NCBI GenBank assembly: GCA_934294965.1
Contig: CAKRAM010000033.1
Span: 1 to 11,120 of the forward strand
Direction of reading: 5' to 3'
Origin: an uncultured Clostridia bacterium
GTDB taxonomy: Bacteria > Bacillota > Clostridia > Christensenellales > CAG-314
DNA: 11,120 nt
The translations under genes were made by a program, and so were the position numbers. Below are positions 7,425-11,120 of this stretch, in pieces. The notes below the pieces were generated by a model. It ran no database searches, was not told the DNA's origin, and saw only the letters and a program-made list of their open reading frames with translations. Numbering within the stretch: position 1 is the stretch's first letter; each line of letters starts with the position of its first letter.

Positions 7425-7916
7425 ATGTTGTTTACGGATACCTACGTATCACCCATCGGAAACATTACGTTTTTGTCGGATAGCGACAACCTGCTTGGTT
7501 TGTGGTTGGAAGGTCAAAAACACTTCGGCGGAAAATTCGATATAGGTTCGGCGGAGCAAGTCGAAGCCGAACCTATTCGTTTGGCTAAAATTTGGCTTGA
7601 AGAATATTTTAAGGGCAAAGCGCCCGATTTTACACCGCCGATAAAGATACAGGGCAGTCCGTTTTTGCAATCGGTTTGCAGCGTTTTGGCACAAATTCCT
7701 TTCGGTCAAACGGTAACTTACGGCACTCTTGCAAAAATCGTTTTCGGAAATGACAAACGCCCGTCGGCTCAAGCGATAGGTTCGGCTGTCGGCAAAAACC
7801 CCGTTTCGATAATCGTTCCCTGCCATCGAGTGGTTGCAAAAGGCAAAAAACTTGGCGGCTACGACGGCGGAATTGACAAAAAAGAGTGGCTTTTGAGGTT
7901 GGAAGGCGCGCTTTGA
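7425..7916 (+). CDS. ogt: Methylated-DNA--[protein]-cysteine S-methyltransferase
   Basis: A 163-residue suicide DNA-repair protein that moves the alkyl group from O6-alkylguanine to its own cysteine. The active-site motif IVPCHRVV places the acceptor at Cys133 with His134 and Arg135. The DNA-binding segment is present (FGQTVTYGTLA, then SAQAIGSAVGKNP), and GGYDGGIDKKEWLLRLEG closes the domain. The position of the human AGT Arg finger holds Gln here (AQAIG). The length fits a stand-alone Ogt with the short N-terminal domain and no Ada regulatory part. The start ATG lies 15 nt after the kinase stop, preceded by GGCGGA (7415-7420). It may be co-transcribed with the sensor genes, though no functional link is obvious. 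I see no clear terminator after it. Confidence 0.93.
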   Translation: MLFTDTYVSPIGNITFLSDSDNLLGLWLEGQKHFGGKFDIGSAEQVEAEPIRLAKIWLEEYFKGKAPDFTPPIKIQGSPFLQSVCSVLAQIPFGQTVTYGTLAKIVFGNDKRPSAQAIGSAVGKNPVSIIVPCHRVVAKGKKLGGYDGGIDKKEWLLRLEGAL

Positions 7917-8008
7917 CGCTTTCGACAAAAACCCCCGCAAATCGTGCTATGGTGCCATATGCAGTGGATAAATTTGCACATTTTTGAACAAATCGTATCG
8001 TTTTGCTG

Positions 8009-8037
8009 TTGACACAAGCATTTGTATGTGGTAGAAT
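8009..8037 (+). promoter_or_regulatory. Strong sigma-A-type promoter for the small lipoprotein gene
   Basis: TTGACA (8009-8014) and TAGAAT (8032-8037) are 17 nt apart, with an extended -10 TG at 8029-8030. The start is predicted near 8044, giving a leader of about 28 nt. The gap 7917-8008 otherwise holds only an imperfect palindrome, TATGG-TG-CCATA (7948-7959), about 50 nt upstream of the -35 box. Confidence 0.8.
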
Positions 8038-8071
8038 GCAGTCATAATCCAAATCACAGGAGGAAATCACA

Positions 8072-8530
8072 ATGAAAAAAGTAACTAGAATTGTTGCACT
8101 TACAATGATGTTGGTGCTTTGCGTTGCGGCTCTTACCGCTTGCTCGAACAAATATCCTCAACTTAAGAGTGCGTTCGAAAAAGAAGGTTTTGTAGAAAAC
8201 CAAGCAGTAGAAGGCGTTGCAGGCCAAATCAAACAAGAATTGGAAAAGGACGAATTGGAAGTTAACATTCACGTTCTTACCAAAAACGAAGGTGTTAGAC
8301 CGTCCGTTATGATTATCGAATTCAAAGCAACCGAAGATCTTGTTAAGGCTTATAAAGACAGCAACACAATGCAAGGTTTGGTAAAAGACGTTCAAGAAAG
8401 CGAAGACGCAAAAGCTCTCTATCAATCTTTGGTAGACGCAGGTTTTGCTTGCGGCAACTGCCTTTGCATCCCTCTTTCCATCGTTTACTACAAAACGATC
8501 ACCGAAATCGTTAAAGGCGTAAGCAAATAA
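8072..8530 (+). CDS. Small lipoprotein of unknown function with CxxCxC
   Basis: A 152-residue protein I do not recognise. The signal peptide MKKVTRIVALTMMLVLCV ends in lipobox LTAC (Cys24), so it should be anchored on the outer face of the membrane. The mature part is Lys/Glu-rich and probably alpha/beta, with a predicted strand at VMIIEFKA (79-86). A cluster C127-G-N-C130-L-C132 lies near the end, before a hydrophobic PLSIVYY segment. The Cys cluster could bind metal or form disulfides. AGGAGG (8058-8063) lies 8 nt before the ATG. With a near-consensus promoter, strong ribosome site, own terminator and a restricted codon choice (many GTT, CTT, GAA, AAC), it looks highly expressed. It is a single-gene transcription unit. 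Confidence 0.85.
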   Translation: MKKVTRIVALTMMLVLCVAALTACSNKYPQLKSAFEKEGFVENQAVEGVAGQIKQELEKDELEVNIHVLTKNEGVRPSVMIIEFKATEDLVKAYKDSNTMQGLVKDVQESEDAKALYQSLVDAGFACGNCLCIPLSIVYYKTITEIVKGVSK

Positions 8531-8551
8531 CAATCAAATAGTAACTTTTGG

Positions 8552-8582
8552 GCGAAGTCGCACAAGCGGCTTCGCTTTTTTT
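8552..8582 (+). terminator. Rho-independent terminator
   Basis: GCGAAGTCGC (8552-8561) and GCGGCTTCGC (8566-8575) form a 10-bp stem with one T-G wobble and an ACAA loop. T7 (8576-8582) follows directly. It lies 21 nt after the lipoprotein stop codon. Confidence 0.93.
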
Positions 8583-8759
8583 GTGATAAAATTGTCGGAT
8601 AGTTCGGTTGTTTCTTTTTGCGGCAAATCCGCTCGTTGCTCTTGTTCGCTGTAAAACTGTTTAATTTAAGAAAAAATTTTTTCAAAATCTATCGTTTTCA
8701 GTTCGTGTGTAACTGCCGAGGTGTTTTGCCAAACTTTCAAACGAATGCGCATTTACCCG
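8583..8759. other. Intergenic stretch without a recognisable gene
   Basis: No reading frame here has a ribosome site or protein-like composition. The only structure I see is a perfect 14-bp A/T palindrome, GAAAAAATTTTTTC (8670-8683), which would bend DNA. The stretch lies between a strong terminator and the repeat units. Confidence 0.5.
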
Positions 8760-8907
8760 ATAATACAAGAAGTAGCAAGTTTGCTTGCAAGGGCTTGCGA
8801 CTTCGCCGTATTACATACACGAAGTGCAAAAACGCCGGTTTTTGCAACAAATCCGCAAGGATTTGGCAAATTTTGAACTTGTTTCAAAATTCAACTTCGT
8901 ACAGTTT
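8760..8907 (+). repeat. 148-nt tandem repeat unit, copy 1
   Basis: The first 86 bases (8760-8845) match 8908-8993 with two differences (8780 T to C, 8795 T to A). The rest diverges in sequence but keeps the same hairpin positions without indels. The unit begins ATAATACAAG and contains the hairpin arms GAAGTAGCAAG (8769-8779) and CTTGCGACTTC (8794-8804), one mismatch. A linker follows, then the four-way junction described separately. No protein is credible across it. Confidence 0.9.
8819..8900 (+). ncRNA. Candidate structured RNA (four-way junction), copy 1
   Basis: The closing stem ACGAAGT (8819-8825) pairs with ACTTCGT (8894-8900). Inside lie three hairpins in tight succession. A is GCAAAAAC-GCCG-GTTTTTGC (8826-8845). 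B is CAAATCC-GCAA-GGATTTG (8848-8865), with a GNRA tetraloop. C has stem AATTTTGAA (8869-8877) with TTCAAAATT (8883-8891). The layout resembles a cloverleaf, but loops of 4-5 nt rule out a tRNA. There is no terminator tract and no promoter directly upstream. I infer RNA (or single-stranded DNA) structure from pairing; expression is unproven and the strand is assumed. Confidence 0.45.
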
Positions 8908-9055
8908 ATAATACAAGAAGTAGCAAGCTTGCTTGCAAGGGCATGCGACTTCGCCGTATTACATACACGAAGTGCAAAAACGCCGGTTTTTGCGAAAAAC
9001 ACGCAAGTGTTTGAAATCTTTTGCCGACAGGCAAAAGATTTACTTCGGATAGTTT
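8908..9055 (+). repeat. 148-nt tandem repeat unit, copy 2
   Basis: This is the direct repeat of the preceding unit at an exact offset of 148 nt. The change at 8943 breaks one pair of the first hairpin, while the change at 8928 creates GCAAGCTTGC, a perfect palindrome. A third border, ATAATAAAAG, starts at 9056 exactly where another unit would begin, but the sequence then departs. Beyond base 86 the copies differ widely yet pair equally well. Confidence 0.9.
8968..9047 (+). ncRNA. Candidate structured RNA (four-way junction), copy 2
   Basis: The closing stem is CGAAGT (8968-8973) with ACTTCG (9042-9047). Hairpin A (8974-8993) is identical to copy 1. Hairpin B is AAACAC-GCAA-GTGTTT (8997-9012). 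Two pairs differ from copy 1 (T-A to C-G, and C-G to A-T), both compensated, and the GCAA loop is kept. Hairpin C is AAATCTTTTGCC-GACA-GGCAAAAGATTT (9014-9041), a perfect 12-bp stem unlike copy 1 in sequence but at the same place. The junction has 0, 3, 1 and 0 unpaired bases. Confidence 0.45.
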
Positions 9056-9291
9056 ATAATAAAAGTGCGATTTATTGTTGCGATGAGTGATTGTTTCGTC
9101 GCAAAATTGCCACGTTGGCGGAGTAGTGTCGCGTTGCCAAGCATATTTTGGTGAGCATTTTTTTGCGGATTGTCGCCGCAATTTTGTGCATAAACGCTTG
9201 CTTGTGCGGGCGCAATCGACTAAAACACGTTCTGTTTTGCGTTTTGTGGGTTCAACCAATTCTTCGTCCTGCCTTATATAATAATTATTTA
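9056..9291. other. Hairpin-rich intergenic stretch upstream of the pilus promoter
   Basis: No credible gene is seen. A 9-bp stem (one wobble) joins 9078-9086 to 9096-9104 (TTGCGATGA with TCGTCGCAA). A 6-bp perfect stem joins TTGCGG (9163-9168) to CCGCAA (9176-9181), and TTGGC/GCCAA arms lie between them. The end of the stretch (about 9274-9291) is nearly all A/T and could act as an UP-like element for the next promoter. Confidence 0.4.
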
Positions 9292-9320
9292 TTGCATTTT
9301 ATCGCGTATTGTGTTATACT
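9292..9320 (+). promoter_or_regulatory. Promoter of the pilus-type operon
   Basis: TTGCAT (9292-9297) and TATACT (9315-9320) are 17 nt apart, with an extended -10 TG at 9312-9313 and an A/T-rich run upstream. Transcription would start near 9327, leaving a leader of nearly 100 nt before ATG 9425. Confidence 0.7.
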
Positions 9321-9424
9321 TTACAAGTATAATTGTGTTCGTTGGAACATTTATGCAAAAATTGCGGCATATGCGAACGATTGCTTTTGGTTTTTGCGTT
9401 TGAATGTTCCTCAAAGGAGACTTT

Positions 9425-9946
9425 ATGGCAAAAAGACGCCTGCGCGGCGTAACGCTGCTGGAAATTACAATAGTTATGGCGGTAACGGCAATAATGGTTA
9501 CCGGCATCGTTTCCATGTGCGTTTCGGTAAACGGCATATCGGCTAGGAGCGCGCAAGTTTACGATGTTATCGGCGCGGTTGCCGATTGCAAAAAATCGCT
9601 TGCCGATTGGGTTTCCTATTTCGACAAAGAGGGTGTAACAATCGAACTTGTCGGAACGGACGAGAGCAAAACCGTTTTGTCGGCAAAAAATTCCACAGGG
9701 GAAGAGGTCGGTTCGTTTAAGCTGGACGGCGGAAACGACCGTATCGTTGCGGATTTTGGCAACGGCACGCTCAAAACGAGCAATGCAAGCACCGTGTTTC
9801 ACATTTCGTTCGACGAGTACAAGCAAACATCCGACGGACAAAAAATCATTCGTTGCACGCTGAAATACACTCTGACGCAAAGCAACGGCAAACAACTTAC
9901 AACCGAGCAGTCGTTCGTTGTTTCCACAAGGAGGCAAACTATATGA
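9425..9946 (+). CDS. Prepilin-like protein with class-III signal (first of three)
   Basis: A 173-residue type IV pilin or pseudopilin. The basic leader MAKRRLRG is cleaved after Gly8 to give mature VTLLEIT, with Glu at mature position 5, the residue needed for pilin assembly and N-methylation. One hydrophobic helix (about 9-33) follows, then a beta-rich globular part with no family signature I can name. The length suits a minor pilin (PulG/GspJ/ComG-like class), but the exact type is uncertain. AAGGAG (9414-9419) lies 5 nt before the ATG; the frame extends to a TTG at 9404 that has no such site. The stop overlaps the next ATG (ATGA), so translation is coupled. It is the first gene after the promoter. 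Confidence 0.85.
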   Translation: MAKRRLRGVTLLEITIVMAVTAIMVTGIVSMCVSVNGISARSAQVYDVIGAVADCKKSLADWVSYFDKEGVTIELVGTDESKTVLSAKNSTGEEVGSFKLDGGNDRIVADFGNGTLKTSNASTVFHISFDEYKQTSDGQKIIRCTLKYTLTQSNGKQLTTEQSFVVSTRRQTI

Positions 9947-10374
9947 AAAGGCGTGGCGTAACGTTGTTGGAAACGGTGGTGGCAATGTTTTTGCTTACCA
10001 TAATCACAAGTTCGGCGTTCGGACTTTGCTCCGGCATGGTTGTGCAAACCGATCGTGCCGAAACAAAATATCGCGCGCAATCTTCCTGCGGGGACGTCAT
10101 CGAGTGCTTAAAAGTGGTGGAAGTTCCCTCGTCGCAGTTGACCGAGGAACAAACGGATAAGTTTTTGAATGCTCTCAAATTCGTTCGGGGAAACGCATCT
10201 TCAAAACTTGCCACGGATGAGAACGAAAACACAATCGGCTACGAATACATGCTAACCTACGCCGATTACGTTGTCACGGCAACAGTCAAGTTTGCCGATT
10301 CGCACCGCATAGAAGTGGTTGCAAAAACGCTTGACGGCAACGTGTTGTACCAAACGCAATACGTTTTGGGCTAG
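9943..10374 (+). CDS. Prepilin-like protein with class-III signal (second)
   Basis: A 143-residue minor pilin-like protein. The very short leader MKRRG is cut after Gly5 to give VTLLETVVAMFLL with Glu5 kept. A membrane helix covers about residues 6-28, and the rest is soluble, with a strand-rich C-terminal half (VVTATVKF, HRIEVVAKT). AAGGAGG (9928-9934) lies 8 nt before the ATG. The ATG overlaps the stop of the previous gene in ATGA. The frame is open upstream to 9853, but only the 9943 start gives a prepilin leader. A partner in the same tip complex as its neighbours is the likely role. Confidence 0.85.
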   Translation: MKRRGVTLLETVVAMFLLTIITSSAFGLCSGMVVQTDRAETKYRAQSSCGDVIECLKVVEVPSSQLTEEQTDKFLNALKFVRGNASSKLATDENENTIGYEYMLTYADYVVTATVKFADSHRIEVVAKTLDGNVLYQTQYVLG

Positions 10375-10387
10375 TTTGGGAGGCAAA

Positions 10388-10846
10388 ATGACAAAAAAAC
10401 GCAAACGCGGAATGGCAATGCTTATGGTCATCGTCGCAATGGTGGTATTAAGTTCCTTTGGAGTGCTGATGACGACCAACGCCGTTTTCGTGCAACACAA
10501 AGTGGCTGTGTCGGCAAGCGGTAACTACGCCGCCGACGCAATCGGCGAATATTTTGTGTCGTCGGTCAAAAAACTTACCGCAACGGAGCGAGAGGATATT
10601 TACACAAGTCTTGTTGCGGATGGCGGTGCGTTAAATCCTTCCACGGAAGGCAATCCGTACAAAACGTTTGCCGTCTACAAAGACGCGGTAACGGTAGGCG
10701 AATCTCCAAGCAACTATGTGCTGCTGAATAACACCGCAAACGGTTGCTATGCGGAAATCTACAAGTCAAAAGCGTTCAAACTGCGCGTAGAACTTGTTTT
10801 CGATGCCGAAAACGTCAAAATCGCCGTTTGGACTTACGTAAAGTAA
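10388..10846 (+). CDS. Minor pilin-like protein, GspK/PilX type, lacking Glu5
   Basis: A 152-residue protein. It has the basic leader MTKKRKRG followed by MAMLMVIVAMVVLSSFG. Gly8 fits a prepilin peptidase site, but mature position 5 is Met, not Glu. Loss of Glu5 is typical of GspK- and PilX-type minor pilins, which sit at the tip of the pseudopilus. The post-helix segment SASGNYAADAIGEYF resembles the 'ARYAAEAG' region of such proteins. It is much shorter than GspK (about 300 residues), so I call it by class only. GGGAGG (10378-10383) lies 4 nt before the ATG. It begins 13 nt after the previous stop. Confidence 0.72.
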   Translation: MTKKRKRGMAMLMVIVAMVVLSSFGVLMTTNAVFVQHKVAVSASGNYAADAIGEYFVSSVKKLTATEREDIYTSLVADGGALNPSTEGNPYKTFAVYKDAVTVGESPSNYVLLNNTANGCYAEIYKSKAFKLRVELVFDAENVKIAVWTYVK

Positions 10847-10854
10847 AAAACACC

Positions 10855-10907
10855 TGCCGCAGCGCGGCAAAGCAAACTTGTCGCCGAGTGCTTTTCGGCG
10901 AGGGAGG
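10855..10907 (+). promoter_or_regulatory. Two hairpins and a ribosome site between minor pilin and last gene
   Basis: TGCCGC-AGC-GCGGCA (10855-10869) and TCGCCGA (10881-10887) with TCGGCGA (10895-10901) are perfect stems. The second ends exactly where GGGAGG (10902-10907) begins, 6 nt before ATG 10914. There is no T tract, so they are not terminators. They more likely mark an RNA-processing or translation-control point inside the operon. Confidence 0.45.
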
Positions 10908-10913
10908 CAAAAG

Positions 10914-11120
10914 ATGGGACTACTCGGAAACGGAAAACTTAACATGACCATCGGCATAGACGCTCGTTCGTCGTCTTTTGTGTTTTACACGATGATCGGC
11001 GACGACAAACTTACCGCAAAACAAAAACGGGTGCCGTTTAAGGGTGTGTTGTTCGACGAAAACTTCTACAATCAACTTTCGGACGGATTGGCGGAATATC
11101 TCAAACAAACGCCGTCCCAA
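10914..11120 (+). CDS. Actin-like, possibly PilM-type pilus assembly protein (3' end outside window)
   Basis: Sixty-nine residues are visible, starting MGLLGNGKLNMTIGID, and the frame is still open at the window edge. TIGIDARSSSF resembles the phosphate-1 loop (GIDxGSSS) that opens actin-like ATPase folds such as PilM, with Arg in place of the usual Gly. PilM sits at the cytoplasmic face of the membrane and links PilN to the assembly ATPase, and pilM commonly neighbours pilin genes, which supports the guess. The segment after it (KQKRVPFKGVLFDENFYNQL) has no motif I recognise. GGAGG (10903-10907) lies 6 nt before the ATG. It could instead be an unrelated protein with a similar first strand and loop. 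Confidence 0.5.
   Translation, partial: MGLLGNGKLNMTIGIDARSSSFVFYTMIGDDKLTAKQKRVPFKGVLFDENFYNQLSDGLAEYLKQTPSQ

Noticed and set aside
7948..7959. Palindrome TATGG-TG-CCATA upstream of the small lipoprotein promoter as an operator
   Set aside because: It is short, occurs once and is about 50 nt from the -35 box, so chance is likely.
8819..9047. tRNA genes suggested by the cloverleaf-like layout
   Set aside because: The loops are 4-5 nt, with no anticodon loop of 7, no T-loop TTCRA and no D-loop GG. The closing stems also lack a tRNA pattern.
8906..9060. TATAAT boxes at the repeat borders (8907-8912, 9055-9060) as promoters
   Set aside because: No -35-like hexamer lies at 16-18 nt upstream of either box.
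8760..9066. A short CRISPR array (three short repeats, two spacers)
   Set aside because: The 'spacers' are nearly identical to each other and 138 nt long, and no cas gene is present.
8618..9090. Overlapping plus-strand frames across the repeat units
   Set aside because: They arise because the repeats lack stops in some frames. There is no ribosome site, and the two copies are read in different contexts with no protein-like conservation.
9314..9985. A 223-residue minus-strand frame over the pilus promoter and first prepilin
   Set aside because: It is antisense to a prepilin gene with a clear leader and ribosome site and contains the promoter.

Overview
The window reads as chromosomal DNA of a Gram-positive-type anaerobe, most likely an uncultured gut-type Clostridia lineage (Bacillota). 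The clues are AGGAGG-like ribosome sites before almost every gene, consensus sigma-A promoters with 17-nt spacers, two lipoprotein signal peptides, a FeoB followed by the small Cys-rich partner typical of Firmicutes, and a type IV pilus-like cluster of the kind found in Clostridia. No rRNA, tRNA, CRISPR, transposase or phage gene is visible. All genes lie on the + strand. The lineage assignment is inference.

Layout. (1) 1-2763: the end of a ferrous-iron uptake operon. It holds feoB (5' end outside the window), a 58-residue FeoB-associated Cys-rich membrane peptide, and an 88-residue heavy-metal-associated (HMA) protein. A long imperfect stem covers the last stop codon and a terminator follows. 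(2) 2873-7916: a sensory unit behind a TTGACC-N17-TATAAT promoter. A lipoprotein fuses a sugar-type solute-binding domain to a 5'-nucleotidase C-terminal-like domain. Four bases later comes a hybrid histidine kinase with a degenerate receiver followed by an intact receiver. An O6-alkylguanine-DNA alkyltransferase follows 15 nt after that. No permease and no DNA-binding regulator is adjacent. (3) 8009-8582: a single-gene unit with near-consensus promoter, strong ribosome site, small unknown lipoprotein and textbook terminator. (4) 8583-9291: about 700 bases without a credible gene, containing two tandem 148-nt repeat units. Each can fold into a hairpin followed by a compact four-way junction, and paired changes between the copies preserve a GCAA-capped stem. 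(5) 9292-11120: a pilus-type operon with its own promoter. Two class-III prepilin-like proteins overlap by ATGA, then come a GspK/PilX-like minor pilin without Glu5 and the start of an actin-like, possibly PilM-type protein that runs off the end.

How the genes fit together. The feo genes import Fe(II) and handle metal at the inner face. The lipoprotein and kinase probably form one surface sensing system, with the binding protein presenting a ligand to the kinase ectodomain. The minor pilins probably form a tip or priming complex assembled through the PilM-like protein. The most novel item is the repeat/RNA element at 8760-9055. The next is the binding-protein/nucleotidase-domain fusion linked to a kinase.
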